Source: Gammaproteobacteria bacterium
GTDB lineage: Bacteria; Pseudomonadota; Gammaproteobacteria; Pseudomonadales; Pseudomonadaceae
Length of the DNA stretch: 48,226 bases
NCBI GenBank assembly: GCA_018827205.1
Contig: JAHJXZ010000120.1
Coordinates: 1 to 48,226, forward strand
Direction: 5' to 3'
Below, one piece after another: positions 15,621 through 25,629 of this stretch (the stretch's first letter is position 1; each line of letters begins with the position of its first letter). Below the pieces are notes generated by a model. It saw nothing but the letters and a program-made list of their open reading frames with translations, had not been told where the DNA came from and ran no database searches. The translations under genes and the position numbers were made by a program.

Positions 15621-16856
15621 TCAGTCGGCCGCCAACTGATCCAGGCGCATCTGCAGAAACTGCCGATCGGCGCCCTGCTGGACCAGCTCAAGCGCCCGCA
15701 GATAGGCATCACGCGCAGGCGTTACACGGCCCAGGCGGCGATTGAGATCGGCGCGAGCGGCATGGGCCAGGTGATAGTCGGCCAGTTCGCCGCTGGTCAG
15801 CAGCGCGTCTATCAGCGCCAGTCCGGCTTCGGGGCCTTGCTGCATGGCCACCGCCACGGCGCGATTAAGTTCGATCACCGGTGATGGATTCAGGCGTAGC
15901 AAGGCGTCGTAGAGCCCGACGATCTGCGCCCAGTCGGTCTGCTCGGCGCTGGCAGCTTCGGCATGTACGGCGGCGATCGCCGCTTGCAGGGTGTAGCCAG
16001 CGAAGCGCCGCGAATGCAGGGCCTGCAACACCAGGGCGTCGCCCTCGGCGATCAGCGCGCGGTCCCACTGGCGGCGGTCCTGCGCCTCCAGCAGCACCAC
16101 TTCGCCGCTGGCCGAGCTGCGTGCACTACGCCGCGACTCGTGCAGCAGCATCAGCGCCAGCAGGCCCTGCACTTCCGGCTCGGGAAGCAGTTCCAGCAGC
16201 AGACGCGCCAGGCGGATGGCTTCATCGGACAGGTGCGCGCGGGTCAATGAGTCGCCGGAGCTGGCGAAATAACCTTCATTGAACACCAGGTAGATCACCC
16301 GCAATACCGCGTCCAAACGCTCGGGCAATTCGCTGCGCCCAGGCACCTCATAAGGGATACGTGCATCGCGAATTTTCGCCTTGGCGCGAACGATGCGCTG
16401 CGCCAGGGTGGCGGGTGTGGTGAGAAAGGCGCGGGCGATTTCCTCGGTGCCCAGATCGCAGACTTCGCGCAGGGTCAGGGCCACTTGGGCATCGCTGGCC
16501 AGCGCCGGGTGGCAGCAGGTGAAGATCAGCCGCAGGCGGTCGTCTTCAAGCAGCTCGCCCTCTTCCACCGCTGCGTCATTGGCCAGGTCAAACTGTTCAT
16601 CCAGCTGTTGGAAACGCCGCTGCCGGCGCAGATTATCGATGGCTTTGAAGCGCCCCGTCGACACCAACCAGGCACGTGGATTGGCCGGCACACCGCTCTG
16701 CGGCCATTGCTCCATGGCCGCGCGGAAGGCTTCGTGCAGCGCCTCCTCGGCCAGGTCGAAATCGCCCAGCAAACGAATCAGGGTGGCCAGCACGCGGCGC
16801 GATTCATCGCGGTAGAGCTGCGCGAACTGGGCCTGCAGTGCAGCTGGAAACTCCAT
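15621..16856 (-). CDS. ECF42-type RNA polymerase sigma factor with TPR-like tail
   Basis: 411 residues. The sigma2 region (~14-80: [34 protein letters not shown]) and the sigma4 region (~115-165: [19 protein letters not shown]) are followed by a ~230-residue helical extension (DUF6596/TPR-like: [44 protein letters not shown]). That architecture plus the adjacent DGPF gene identifies the ECF42 group, in which the C-terminal extension, not an anti-sigma factor, is thought to control activity. No anti-sigma gene is nearby. The ATG has GGAG nine bases upstream. I do not find the TGTCGA motif in front of this gene itself. Confidence 0.92.
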   Translation of the reverse strand: MEFPAALQAQFAQLYRDESRRVLATLIRLLGDFDLAEEALHEAFRAAMEQWPQSGVPANPRAWLVSTGRFKAIDNLRRQRRFQQLDEQFDLANDAAVEEGELLEDDRLRLIFTCCHPALASDAQVALTLREVCDLGTEEIARAFLTTPATLAQRIVRAKAKIRDARIPYEVPGRSELPERLDAVLRVIYLVFNEGYFASSGDSLTRAHLSDEAIRLARLLLELLPEPEVQGLLALMLLHESRRSARSSASGEVVLLEAQDRRQWDRALIAEGDALVLQALHSRRFAGYTLQAAIAAVHAEAASAEQTDWAQIVGLYDALLRLNPSPVIELNRAVAVAMQQGPEAGLALIDALLTSGELADYHLAHAARADLNRRLGRVTPARDAYLRALELVQQGADRQFLQMRLDQLAAD

Positions 16857-16944
16857 TCCAGTGATCTCCGTAAAGCGCCTGACGACGGCGCGACCCACCA
16901 CCGCGACGCCTAGGCCGTTCCCACACTAGCGCATCACGCGCGCT

Positions 16945-17706
16945 TCAGCTTTTCAGCCGATAACCGGTTTTGAAGATAAAGCCCACCGCCAGGATGCACA
17001 GCAGCAGAAAGCCGAGAATCATCGCCAGGCTCAGGCCGACGTTAACGTCGGATACGCCGTAGAAGCTCCAGCGGAAGGCGCTGATCAGGTACACCACCGG
17101 GTTGAACAGGGTCACCGTCTGCCAGGCCGGCGGCAGCATGCTGATCGAGTAGAACGCGCCGCCGAGAAAGGTCAGCGGCGTGACGATCAACGCTGGTACC
17201 ACCTGCAGCTTCTCCCAGCCATCGGCCCACACGCCGATGATGAAGCCGAACAGGCTGAAGGTCAGCGCGGTAAGCACCAGAAACGCCAACATCCAGACTG
17301 GGTGAAGAATCTCGAAATCGACAAACAACCGCGCAGTAATCAGGATCACCAAGCCGAGAATGATCGACTTGGTGGCCGCCGCGCCGACATAGCCGACGAG
17401 GATTTCCAAGTAGGACACCGGCGCCGACAGCAGCTCGTAGATGCTCCCCGAGTATTTGGGCATGTAGATGCCGAATGAGGCGTTGGAAATACTTTCGGTG
17501 AGCAGCGCCAGCATGATCAGCCCCGGCACGATAAACGCGCCGTAACTGACGCCCTGTACCTGAGTCATGCTCGAACCGATGGCAGAACCGAACACCACGA
17601 AATACAGCGAGGTGCTGATCACCGGGGTGGCGATGCTCTGCAACAGAGTGCGCCAAGTGCGGGCCAGCTCGAACAGGTAGATGGCGCGGATTGCATAAAA
17701 ATTCAT
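16945..17706 (-). CDS. ABC-2 type transporter permease
   Basis: 253 residues with six hydrophobic segments and the ABC2-membrane pattern ([28 protein letters not shown], a helical loop YEFLSAPVS-like at ~90, then [16 protein letters not shown] and [17 protein letters not shown]). It pairs with the upstream ATPase, whose stop overlaps its start by 4 bp (ATGA). It probably exports a lipid-like or drug substrate; the substrate is not determinable. Confidence 0.92.
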   Translation of the reverse strand: MNFYAIRAIYLFELARTWRTLLQSIATPVISTSLYFVVFGSAIGSSMTQVQGVSYGAFIVPGLIMLALLTESISNASFGIYMPKYSGSIYELLSAPVSYLEILVGYVGAAATKSIILGLVILITARLFVDFEILHPVWMLAFLVLTALTFSLFGFIIGVWADGWEKLQVVPALIVTPLTFLGGAFYSISMLPPAWQTVTLFNPVVYLISAFRWSFYGVSDVNVGLSLAMILGFLLLCILAVGFIFKTGYRLKS

Positions 17707-18632
17707 AGCCGCGACTCCTGCACGAGGTTGACGAAAATGTCCTCCAGCGAACTCTGGCTGGACTGCAAATCCTTGAAGTCGATACCGTGCTGAGCCAGGT
17801 CCTTGAGCAGTTCGGCAATGCCGGTGTGCTCGCTTTGCGCATCAAAGGTAAATACCAGGGCATGGCCGTCATCTGCCAGCTCCAGCGCATAACGCGTAAG
17901 CTCGGCGGGGATACTCGCCAGCGGTTGTTGCAGTTGCAGCGTCAGCTGCTTCTTGCCGAGTTTGTGCATCAGCGCCTGCTTGTCCTCCACCAGAATAATC
18001 CGGCCTTTGCTGATTACCCCGATGCGGTCGGCCATTTCCTCGGCCTCTTCGATGTAGTGGGTGGTGAGGATGATCGTCACTCCACGCTCACGCAGGCCGC
18101 GCACCATGTTCCACATGTCGCGGCGCAGCTCCACGTCGACGCCGGCGGTGGGCTCGTCGAGGAACAGAATCTGCGGTTCGTGGCTCAACGCCTTGGCAAT
18201 CATCACCCGGCGCTTCATGCCGCCAGACAGCTCGAAAATCTTCGCATCGCGCTTGTCCCACAATGACAAGTCCTTGAGCAGCTGTTCGAGATAAGCCGGG
18301 TTGGGCTTCTTGCCGAACAGGCCACGACTGAACTTCACCGTCGCCCAGACGGTTTCGAACACATCGCTGACCAGCTCCTGAGGCACCAGGCCGATCTGCG
18401 AGCGCGACGCGCGGTAGTCCTTGATGATGTCCTTGCCGCCCACCAGCACCCGCCCGTCGCCTGGGTTGACGATGCCGCAGATAATGCTGATCAGGGTGGT
18501 CTTGCCCGCACCGTTGGGGCCGAGCAAGGCAAAGATTTCGCCGGGGCGAATATCCAGGTTGATGTCCTGCAGCGCCGGATGGCCACTGGCGTAGGTCTTG
18601 CTCAGTTGCTGAATCGAGATTACCGGTTGCAC
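17703..18632 (-). CDS. ABC transporter ATP-binding protein
   Basis: 309 residues. Walker A is GPNGAGKTT, the Q-loop is in GLVPQE, the signature is [15 protein letters not shown], Walker B is [12 protein letters not shown], and the switch His is in [16 protein letters not shown] ~70-residue C-terminal domain typical of ABC-2 exporter ATPases follows. I place the start at a GTG ([10 protein letters not shown]) with AAGG upstream; a longer open frame to 18935 lacks family similarity and overlaps the divergent gene. It forms an exporter with the overlapping permease. Confidence 0.92.
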   Translation of the reverse strand: MQPVISIQQLSKTYASGHPALQDINLDIRPGEIFALLGPNGAGKTTLISIICGIVNPGDGRVLVGGKDIIKDYRASRSQIGLVPQELVSDVFETVWATVKFSRGLFGKKPNPAYLEQLLKDLSLWDKRDAKIFELSGGMKRRVMIAKALSHEPQILFLDEPTAGVDVELRRDMWNMVRGLRERGVTIILTTHYIEEAEEMADRIGVISKGRIILVEDKQALMHKLGKKQLTLQLQQPLASIPAELTRYALELADDGHALVFTFDAQSEHTGIAELLKDLAQHGIDFKDLQSSQSSLEDIFVNLVQESRL

Positions 18633-18827
18633 GGAAGGGCCTTGCCTGAAGAAAAGAAGCCACAGTGTATGAAAACCCAGGCGAGGTGCAACGGTCGGTT
18701 TGCCTAGACAGGAGCGCGCGTGTTGGCTGCAGAGCGTGGCGACAAGGCCGTCAAGTGCGGCTATACCAGGCAGGACATTCTGCTCACAAAGCCCCTCTGC
18801 CCCCATCGCTTCGAGAGGAGACGCAAT

Positions 18828-19220
18828 ATGGACCGATTCACCGGCGGTTGCCTGTGCGGCAACGTGCGCATCGAGGCATCGGGACGGCCTTACCGGGTCG
18901 GCCTTTGTCACTGCCTCGACTGCCGCAAGCATCATGGCGCGCTATTTCACGCCTCCGCGGTGTTCCCTCAGGAGGCGGTGACGATCACGGGCGAAACACG
19001 CGATTACGCCGGGCGGTTTTTCTGCCCGCGCTGCGGTTCCTCGGTATTTGGCCGCATCGCAGACGAAATCGAAGTGAATCTGGGCACCCTGGATGCCCCA
19101 GACCAGCTGCAGCCCACCTACGAACTCTGGACCATTCGCCGCGAGTCCTGGTTGCCGCCGCTCCCACTCAGCAAGCGCTACGAGCGGGATCGTGATGCCA
19201 CGGATCGCTTTGAGGAGTAA
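18828..19220 (+). CDS. GFA family zinc protein
   Basis: 130 residues. The zinc-binding cysteines are in [18 protein letters not shown] and CPRCGSS, the layout of the glutathione-dependent formaldehyde-activating (GFA/CENP-V) fold. Most members are not proven to act on formaldehyde, so only the fold is asserted. GAGGAG eight bases before the ATG fixes the start. It is divergent from the ABC exporter. Confidence 0.9.
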   Translation: MDRFTGGCLCGNVRIEASGRPYRVGLCHCLDCRKHHGALFHASAVFPQEAVTITGETRDYAGRFFCPRCGSSVFGRIADEIEVNLGTLDAPDQLQPTYELWTIRRESWLPPLPLSKRYERDRDATDRFEE

Positions 19221-19392
19221 GTGATGCCTAGGGCGGCCAAGACCTCGCCTACCGGCTCGCCGGGCATTCGCGGTCGGGTTAAGCGCAGCGTTAGCCGCCA
19301 AGTAAACAGCCGCAATTGGCACAGCAACGTTGAGCGGCCATGGATGCGGCTGCTAGGCTGGGCTTGGTTTTATGCAGACAAGGAAATAGACC

Positions 19393-19692
19393 ATGGCTCT
19401 TCGTCACCACCTCGCCAGCCTCAGCATCCTCGCCCTGCTGGCCGCTTGCAGTTCACAACCGCCGGTGCAGCAAACCGCCGAAATCAGCGGTGACTGTAAT
19501 GTCGAGCAGGTCCACGGCGCGCTCGGGCAGACCGCCAACGTCAAACTGATCGAGCAGGTGCAACAACAGGCCAACGCCAAGACCCTGCGCGTGCTCGCCC
19601 CCGGCGACGCCGCCACCATGGATTACAACCCGCAGCGCCTGAATATCGATATCGATGAAAGCGAAGTGATCATCCGTCTAAGCTGCGGTTGA
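19393..19692 (+). CDS. I78 family peptidase inhibitor lipoprotein
   Basis: 99 residues: lipoprotein signal peptide (ILALLAAC), then a compact I78-type domain with GALGQTANVKLIEQVQQQ, LRVLAPGDAATMDYNP and RLNIDIDESEVIIRLSCG, the family's typical ending. I78 proteins are thought to inhibit serine peptidases in the periplasm. The gene is monocistronic. A decayed fragment of its 3' end is found at about 28400-28495. Confidence 0.88.
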   Translation: MALRHHLASLSILALLAACSSQPPVQQTAEISGDCNVEQVHGALGQTANVKLIEQVQQQANAKTLRVLAPGDAATMDYNPQRLNIDIDESEVIIRLSCG

Positions 19693-19768
19693 GCTACCAC
19701 TAACGGCTGAGCGCACGTGCCGCGACAATGCGGCACACTTGACCGATGTACTCCTCAGGCCAAGCCCG

Positions 19769-20686
19769 ATGCTCATCGACGAAGAACTCACCCTGAAGAA
19801 GCTGGAAATCTTTCTGGCCTTTATGCGCAGCGGCAACCTGACGCGTGCTGCCGTAGAGCTGAACACCAGCAACGTCAGCGTGCACCGCGCCATTCACTCA
19901 CTAGAAAGCGCCCTGCGCTGCCCACTGTTCAAACACGAAGGCCGCAACCTGATCCCGCTGGAAAGTGCCTACGTGCTGGAGGAAAAGGCGCAGAAGCTGG
20001 TGCAGGACGTGCTCGACACTGTGCGTTTAACTCGCGAAGCCGCTGGCTTTTCGGCAGAGCGCTTCAAGCTTGGGGCACTGTATTCGCTGACGGTAAAAAC
20101 CGTGCCGCAGCTGATCATGGGCCTGAAACTGCGCCGCAGTGAGCTGAATATCGATCTGATTCTCGGTTCCAACGTCGACTTGCTGTACAAGCTGAAAAAC
20201 GTCGAGCTTGATGCCATTCTAGTGGCGCTCAATGACAGCGTCAGCGACCCTGACTGCGAGCAACTGCCACTGTTTGCCGATGATATTTTCCTCGCGGTAC
20301 CGATCGACTCGCCCTTCGCTATGCAAGCAGAAGTGGACCTGGCGGATCTATGCGACTCGACCTTTATTACCCTGACTCAAGGCTTTGCCACCCACCAGGA
20401 CGGCGCGCGGGTATTCCAGCAAGCGGGTTTCGAGCCGAAGGTGGCGATGCAGGTAAACGATATCTTCACCTTGCTCAGCATGGTCAGTTCGGGCGTGGGT
20501 TACGCCCTGCTACCGGGGCGGATTGCGGCGGTGTACGAGAACCGCGTGCGCTTGATTCCGTTGCAGGCCAAATACCACCTGCAACAGCACATCGGTGTGG
20601 TTTTTCTGAAAGCCAAAGAGCGCGACCCTAACCTGCTCGCGCTCCTTGCCGAATGCCGCATGTACAGCCGAGGCCAGCAGGCCTGA
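19769..20686 (+). CDS. mdcR: LysR-type regulator of malonate genes (MdcR)
   Basis: 305 residues. A LysR helix-turn-helix (LEIFLAFMRSGNLTRAAVEL, NVSVHRAIHSLE) is followed by a periplasmic-binding-like effector domain (LGALYSLTVKTVPQLI, VSSGVGYALLPGRIAAV). The length and the N-terminal LTLKKLEIF match MdcR, the activator of mdc genes that responds to malonate. It sits beyond the 3' end of the mdc operon and is convergent to it, not divergent as many LysR genes are. The ATG used has AGG nine bases upstream. Confidence 0.88.
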   Translation: MLIDEELTLKKLEIFLAFMRSGNLTRAAVELNTSNVSVHRAIHSLESALRCPLFKHEGRNLIPLESAYVLEEKAQKLVQDVLDTVRLTREAAGFSAERFKLGALYSLTVKTVPQLIMGLKLRRSELNIDLILGSNVDLLYKLKNVELDAILVALNDSVSDPDCEQLPLFADDIFLAVPIDSPFAMQAEVDLADLCDSTFITLTQGFATHQDGARVFQQAGFEPKVAMQVNDIFTLLSMVSSGVGYALLPGRIAAVYENRVRLIPLQAKYHLQQHIGVVFLKAKERDPNLLALLAECRMYSRGQQA

Positions 20687-20784
20687 GCGGTTTATAGCCG
20701 GGCAACTGTAGCCATCAACCTAGGTAGATGAGACTCAGCCGCCCAGCCCAACTAGAGCGCAATCAACGCCAGACATGCCACTGT

Positions 20785-20807
20785 AAAAAGCCCGCCAAAT
20801 AGCGGGC
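20785..20807 (-). terminator. Rho-independent terminator of the mdc-mad operon
   Basis: On the minus strand, GCCCGC and GCGGGC form a stem followed by TTTTT, directly after the MadM stop. It closes the minus-strand operon; on the plus strand it could also act weakly for mdcR. Confidence 0.85.
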
Positions 20808-20813
20808 AAAGGC

Positions 20814-21578
20814 TCAGCCAAAAAGGCCGCGCATGAGAAAGAACAACAGCGATGGGCCAAGCAGACAGCCCAGCGCGGTATAGAATGCCGCAGTGAGGCA
20901 ACCGTATGGCACCAGCTTAGGGTCGGTAGCCGCCAAGCCACCAGCCACGCCGCTGGAGGTGCCGATAAGGCCGCCGAAAATCACTGCACTGCGCGGGTTA
21001 TTCAAGCCGATATAAGGCGCAACAAAAGGTGTCGCGATCATCACCAAAATCGCCTTGACCAAGCCGGCGGCGATCGACAGCGCCATGACTTCCGAGCTGG
21101 CGCCAATTGCTGCACCGGTAACCGGGCCAACGATATAAGTTACCGCGCCAGTGCCTATGGTGGTCAGGCTTACCGCGTCGGTGTAGCCAAACCCGATTGC
21201 CACACCTACCCCCGCCACAAATGACGCGCCCACCCCGACGAATAGCGCCAGTACCCCGGCAAAACCTGCACGCTTGAGCTCCTCAACACTCACACCAAAT
21301 CCGGTGGCAACAATCGCGAAATCGCGCAGCATGGAGCCACCCAGCAAACCAATCCCGGCAAACAGCGGGATATCCACCAAGCCCTTAGTCCCGCCGGTGA
21401 AGGCACCGCCGATATAAGACAGCAGCAGCCCCAACAGGATGGCAATCGCCGACCCATGCAAACGACCTTTGGTGAAGGTGTCTGAGATCCAGTAAGACAC
21501 CCACATGGTCAGGCCAATGATGGCGAAGCCGCTGAGCAAGCCGTAGCTGGTAAGTACTTTCATTAAGGATTCGTACAT
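20814..21578 (-). CDS. madM: Malonate transporter subunit MadM
   Basis: 254 residues with seven to nine membrane segments and the MadM pattern (MYESLMKVLTSYGLLSGFAI, DIPLFAGIGLLGGSMLRDFA, GLIGTSSGVAGGLAATDPKL). With MadL it forms a sodium-dependent malonate uptake system. The start chosen is the ATG; a GTG nine bases earlier overlaps the MadL stop and is possible. It is the last gene of the operon and is followed by a terminator. Confidence 0.92.
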   Translation of the reverse strand: MYESLMKVLTSYGLLSGFAIIGLTMWVSYWISDTFTKGRLHGSAIAILLGLLLSYIGGAFTGGTKGLVDIPLFAGIGLLGGSMLRDFAIVATGFGVSVEELKRAGFAGVLALFVGVGASFVAGVGVAIGFGYTDAVSLTTIGTGAVTYIVGPVTGAAIGASSEVMALSIAAGLVKAILVMIATPFVAPYIGLNNPRSAVIFGGLIGTSSGVAGGLAATDPKLVPYGCLTAAFYTALGCLLGPSLLFFLMRGLFG

Positions 21579-21583
21579 GGCGA

Positions 21584-21985
21584 TCACCGTGGCGACTTGG
21601 TCAGGGGCGTTACATCGACGGCATCAGGCTTTTTTTGTCCGACGCGACTCAGCACGGGTACCAGCGCGAAACCCAAAACCACTGCCAAGGTGCCTGCGAG
21701 AAGAGCCATCGGCCCGCCGCTGAGGGCACCGTAGACATTCTGTTGGGCGGCCATGGCGACCACGACGGGGATGTAAATGGCACTCCAGAACGCCACGCCT
21801 TTTTCCGACGTTGCGTCGAGTATTCCGCGTTTGTGCAGGTAACTGCCCAGGAAGATCAGCAGCATCATGGCGATGCCGACACCACCGACGTTAGCCGGTA
21901 CACCAATGAGTTTGCCCAGCAATTCACCGACAAAGATGCCTGCCAGGGTGCAGAAGGCCAGGAAGGCCACACCGTAGATAATCAT
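21584..21985 (-). CDS. madL: Malonate transporter subunit MadL
   Basis: 133 residues, four hydrophobic segments, with GVAFLAFCTLAGIFVGELLG and GGVGIAMMLLIFLGSYL as in MadL. It works with MadM to import malonate for the decarboxylase encoded upstream. AGGATAAAA precedes the ATG; it lies 61 bp after mdcH. The presence of MadLM means the single-protein carrier MdcF, found in other mdc operons, is not needed; I see no mdcF. Confidence 0.92.
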   Translation of the reverse strand: MIIYGVAFLAFCTLAGIFVGELLGKLIGVPANVGGVGIAMMLLIFLGSYLHKRGILDATSEKGVAFWSAIYIPVVVAMAAQQNVYGALSGGPMALLAGTLAVVLGFALVPVLSRVGQKKPDAVDVTPLTKSPR

Positions 21986-22046
21986 TATTTTTATCCTCGT
22001 ATTACACGTCGAAGTTATTGTTTTTGTCCTTCGGTAATCGGTGTTG

Positions 22047-22982
22047 CTATCGGCTCCGATTCACCTCCTGGCGCAACATGGCGTCCAGTGTATCCAGGCG
22101 CGAACCTTGAAAGGTGAGAACCATTGCGGGCTCGAATACCCGCCGAGCCAGGCCGCTCAGCACGCTGCCCGGCGGCAGTTCGAGATGCAGACGCACGCCG
22201 CGTTCAAATGCGCTTTGTAAGGTGCCCTGCCAATCGACGACCCGGCACATGTTGTAGGCCAGATCGTCGCGTAACTGCTCAGGGTCGCTAAGCACACGTG
22301 CCGAGCTTGCACTCAGGTAGCGCACCCGTGGCCGCAGCAGCGTGACAGTGGCAAACGCCTCAGCCAGCCGCGCGGCAGGCTCGGCAAGCAAGGCGCAATG
22401 CGAAGGCACGCTAACCGCCAGCGGCTTGGCCATACCAGCACCTAGCCCCCGTGCGCGATCAGCCACAGCAGTCATTGCGGCGTGGCTGCCGGCGATAATC
22501 AGTTGGTTTTCCGCGTTGATATTGGCCAAGAAGACGGGCAGTTCAGGCCCGTTAATCTCGGCCAATAGGCGCTCTATCGTTGCCAGATCAACGCCCAGGA
22601 TGGCGGTCATGCCATAGCCACTCGGGTACGCCTGCTGCATCAACTCACCGCGCAGGGCGACTAGGCGAATGGCATCGTCAAATGCCAGAGCACCGCCCAC
22701 CACCGCTGCGGGGTAGGAGCCAATAGACAGCCCGGCAACGTAGTCGGGCTGTACATTGCGCGCCATCAAGAGCCGCGCACCGGCCACCCCGGCAAGCAAC
22801 AGACACAGCTGCACAGAGCGGGTGCTGTGCAGCGCATCGGCACTGTCCAGTTCCATCACCGACTCACCGAGCACATCCGCCGCCTCTTCCAGACAAGTCT
22901 GGACGACAGGTAGATCTGGCAAACCCTGCAGCATGCCTGGTTGTTGTGCGCCCTGGCCGGGGAATGCCCAAAGCGTACTCAT
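22047..22982 (-). CDS. mdcH: Malonyl-CoA:ACP acyltransferase, mdc type
   Basis: 311 residues, FabD fold. FPGQGAQQPGM opens the protein and the nucleophile elbow GLSIGSYPAAV holds the catalytic serine (~Ser87). VPSHCALLAEPAARL supplies the histidine region. It loads malonyl from malonyl-CoA onto the MdcC acyl carrier subunit to prime the decarboxylase. The start overlaps the mdcG stop by 4 bp (ATGA). Confidence 0.94.
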   Translation of the reverse strand: MSTLWAFPGQGAQQPGMLQGLPDLPVVQTCLEEAADVLGESVMELDSADALHSTRSVQLCLLLAGVAGARLLMARNVQPDYVAGLSIGSYPAAVVGGALAFDDAIRLVALRGELMQQAYPSGYGMTAILGVDLATIERLLAEINGPELPVFLANINAENQLIIAGSHAAMTAVADRARGLGAGMAKPLAVSVPSHCALLAEPAARLAEAFATVTLLRPRVRYLSASSARVLSDPEQLRDDLAYNMCRVVDWQGTLQSAFERGVRLHLELPPGSVLSGLARRVFEPAMVLTFQGSRLDTLDAMLRQEVNRSR

Positions 22983-23626
22983 GCCACGGCCTGCTCTGCA
23001 GCCCAAGGGTCGCTGACCAGCAGCGGCCCCGCATTACATTTGAGCAACACCCGCGCAGCGCCATTGGCCCACTCGCGTAGCGCCAGTGCGCCATGAGGGG
23101 TTTCCAGCTGCACATCCACCCGCCCCGGCAGGCCATCAAGACGACTGCACAGCGTTTGCGCCCAGGCCCGCGACAGGGGTTGAGGGGCACGAATCAGCAC
23201 GTCCAAGTCACTGGCGGGATGAGCCGCCGACAACCCGCTGGCCAGCTCAAACCCCAGGCTGCCAGTTACCCCCCAGCGCAAGCCATCGGCATTCAGTTGT
23301 GGTGCCAGAGTTTGTAGTGCTTGCATGGCTGGCCACTCGCAATGTGCATGACGCGTCCAACGCCCTGCCCGCGCTACGGCTTCCGGACTAACGCGACGCC
23401 GCACATCGGCTAAGCGCATAAAGGTGGCAAAGCGCTCTTCACGGGCAATCCCACGCACCCCAACCGCCAGCCAACCGGATTCGGCAACAGCGCGGCGCAC
23501 CACCACCGGCGCATAGCGCGCCAGTGCTGCCTGCACCCAGGCCGGGGCATCAGTCGCCAGATGCTGTGGGGTCAGTCCCCAAAGCAAGTCATGGGGGCTG
23601 TATGTCACGGACTGTTCGCTGCTCAT
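22979..23626 (-). CDS. mdcG: Malonate decarboxylase holo-ACP synthase MdcG
   Basis: 215 residues. GSLGFELASGL and HPASDLDVLIR form the nucleotidyltransferase-like active site, including the two catalytic Asp residues. It transfers the phosphoribosyl-dephospho-CoA prosthetic group onto the serine of MdcC. It overlaps mdcH by 4 bp and lies 48 bp after mdcE. Confidence 0.93.
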   Translation of the reverse strand: MSSEQSVTYSPHDLLWGLTPQHLATDAPAWVQAALARYAPVVVRRAVAESGWLAVGVRGIAREERFATFMRLADVRRRVSPEAVARAGRWTRHAHCEWPAMQALQTLAPQLNADGLRWGVTGSLGFELASGLSAAHPASDLDVLIRAPQPLSRAWAQTLCSRLDGLPGRVDVQLETPHGALALREWANGAARVLLKCNAGPLLVSDPWAAEQAVA

Positions 23627-23674
23627 CAGAAGCTCCTTGCAGTGCTGCCAGTCAAAACCACGGGCATTGCCGCA

Positions 23675-24481
23675 CTACCACTGCGCGCGCAAAAGTTCGC
23701 GCACCTGAGATGACGCAGCACGATTGGACGCGCCCAAACGACCGCGCAAATCCTTGCTGCCGCTGGCGATATCGGTCAGCGCCTGGCTCAGGCAGTCCTC
23801 TACGCGCGCGCAGTCTTCGGCTGAGGGCTGAGCAATCTGTGCAGCCGACAGGCTTTGCCAAAGCAAACCCAGGGAGCTGTAGCTGTCGAGGTCGTAGGCC
23901 ATGGGCGGCACGCTGGCGGCCAGGGCTTCCAGCTCATCAATGCTGCGCAGGGTGATCCGTGCTGCCGCCGCTTTGCCCATGGCGTGCACCATGACACCGG
24001 GGTCACGCAGGGCAATCAGGCGCTGCGCTTGATAGCCGTGAGCGAGAAAAGCCCCGGACATCGCCTTACCCACCAACAAACCGATCACCGCATGCCCGGC
24101 CAAACGAGCACGGGCGTATGCGTCAACCGCACCGGCCAGCGCCTGGTGAATGCCGTAGGCCTCCTCACGACGGCCGTAGGCCTGGCTCGGCAAATCAACA
24201 ATGGCAATCAGTGCGCGCTTGTCCGAGCGCCCGGCGTCAGCAGCGATGGCATCATCCACTGCCTTGGCCAAACCCCAGCCTTCCAGCAGCCCGACTTCAC
24301 CATTGCGCGCCCGGGGAAACGGATTATTGGCATCCGCCACCACCGCCAGGTAACGCACCGGCTGCCCCGCCAACTGGCTATCGGCCACCAGCAAGGAAGC
24401 CGGCAAACCTTCAATTGCCGGAGCACCAGCGCTAAGCGCCTGAAACCAGTTACGCCCACGTTGTTCGGTTGTGCTGCTCAT
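23675..24481 (-). CDS. mdcE: Malonate decarboxylase gamma subunit
   Basis: 268 residues, carboxyltransferase/crotonase-like fold: YLAVVADANNPFPRARNGEVG, LIAIVDLPSQAYGRREEAYG and the AVIGLLVGKAMSGAFLAHGY oxyanion helix. With MdcD it forms the malonyl-ACP decarboxylase, releasing CO2 to give acetyl-S-ACP without biotin. Its ATG overlaps the mdcD stop by 4 bp. Confidence 0.95.
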   Translation of the reverse strand: MSSTTEQRGRNWFQALSAGAPAIEGLPASLLVADSQLAGQPVRYLAVVADANNPFPRARNGEVGLLEGWGLAKAVDDAIAADAGRSDKRALIAIVDLPSQAYGRREEAYGIHQALAGAVDAYARARLAGHAVIGLLVGKAMSGAFLAHGYQAQRLIALRDPGVMVHAMGKAAAARITLRSIDELEALAASVPPMAYDLDSYSSLGLLWQSLSAAQIAQPSAEDCARVEDCLSQALTDIASGSKDLRGRLGASNRAASSQVRELLRAQW

Positions 24482-25335
24482 GCTTGTTCTCCTTGATAGG
24501 CGCTACGCACGGCAGCGGCATCGGCCTGCACGTTGGTATCGACACGCTGCAAGCGCTCGAGGAACCAGGCGTGCCGGCGGCTGCGTTCCAGCTCAGGTTT
24601 GCCTTGGCGGAACAAGCTAATCAGCGCCTGACGAATCGGCTCGACATCGTCGGCGAGATAGCCGTCGACCAGGCCACTGGCGTAGCGCTGCTCGCCGCCG
24701 GTCAGGCTCCAGATAAACGGGCGATCACGCGAGTCGTACTCGTCGACCCCAGCCTCCTGCTCGATCACTTGCGGACCGTTCAGGCCCAGGCGCGCCTCAC
24801 GAGTCACCAGCAGGTAGCTGCACAGGCCAGCGGCAATCGACATACCGCCGAAGCAGCCCACCGGGCCGGCGACCAGGCCAATCACCGGCTGGTACTGACG
24901 CAGGTCGACAATCGCCGCCTGAATTTCGGCAATCGCGGCCAGGCCGAGGTTGGCCTCCTGCAAACGTACGCCACCTGTCTCCAGCAACAGCACGGCGCGG
25001 GTCGGTGTGCCGTTACGGTTATCTTCAGCAGCCAGTTCCAGCGCGCCGGCAATCTTTGCCCCGCCTACTTCACCGAGGCTGCCGCCCTGAAATGAACCTT
25101 CAATGGCGATAATCACCGTGGGCTGACCATCGATCAGGCCCTTGCCGACGACTACGCCGTCATCGGCTTGCGGCACGATGCCCTGCTTGGGTAGCCACGG
25201 CGAAATCACCTTGGCAAAGGGATCGACCAACTCACGAAAGCTACCGGTATCGAGCAAGCTACGGGCACGCTGACGGGCACCCAGTTCGGTAAAACTGCGC
25301 TGCCCAAGCAGGCGCTGAATATTTGCATCACTCAT
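24478..25335 (-). CDS. mdcD: Malonate decarboxylase beta subunit
   Basis: 285 residues related to the acetyl-CoA carboxylase beta carboxyltransferase: SFTELGARQRARSLLD, GSFQGGSLGEVGGAK, and VAGPVGCFGGMSIAAG forming the oxyanion hole. It pairs with MdcE. The ATG (MSDANIQRLL) lies inside the end of mdcC (8-bp overlap), and a longer upstream frame is a shadow of mdcC. Confidence 0.95.
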   Translation of the reverse strand: MSDANIQRLLGQRSFTELGARQRARSLLDTGSFRELVDPFAKVISPWLPKQGIVPQADDGVVVGKGLIDGQPTVIIAIEGSFQGGSLGEVGGAKIAGALELAAEDNRNGTPTRAVLLLETGGVRLQEANLGLAAIAEIQAAIVDLRQYQPVIGLVAGPVGCFGGMSIAAGLCSYLLVTREARLGLNGPQVIEQEAGVDEYDSRDRPFIWSLTGGEQRYASGLVDGYLADDVEPIRQALISLFRQGKPELERSRRHAWFLERLQRVDTNVQADAAAVRSAYQGEQA

Positions 25336-25627
25336 GGGACAACTCCTCCAGGCCTTGCTCCAAACGCAGGCGAACCACGCCTGGGGTTGCGCCAAAGTCA
25401 TGAATGGAAATATTCAGGGCCGGCAGTTGCTGCTCGCGGAACATGCGTTCGAACAGTTGCTGCCAACGCGGCGCACTGCCGTTTACCGAGGTCACCACAT
25501 GAATCGACAGGGTGCCGGCCGTTCCGGGCTCGAACATCGCTTCAAGGTCACCAGAGCCAACACAGCCCACCAGGGCACGGCGCTGGCTTGGTTGCCCAGC
25601 GGGAAATTCAAAGGACAGGGTTTCCAT
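25328..25627 (-). CDS. mdcC: Malonate decarboxylase acyl carrier protein (delta subunit)
   Basis: 99 residues. The VGCVGSGDLEAM segment contains the serine (~26) that carries the phosphoribosyl-dephospho-CoA group. LSIHVVTSVNG and RWQQLFERMF are typical of MdcC. It holds malonyl and acetyl as thioesters during the cycle. It starts 2 bp after mdcB and overlaps mdcD. Confidence 0.94.
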   Translation of the reverse strand: METLSFEFPAGQPSQRRALVGCVGSGDLEAMFEPGTAGTLSIHVVTSVNGSAPRWQQLFERMFREQQLPALNISIHDFGATPGVVRLRLEQGLEELSHE

Positions 25628-25629
25628 GC

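Noticed and set aside
18633..18935. N-terminal extension of the ABC ATPase
   Set aside because: The extension has no relation to ABC proteins and overlaps the divergent GFA gene; a GTG with Shine-Dalgarno gives a normal start.
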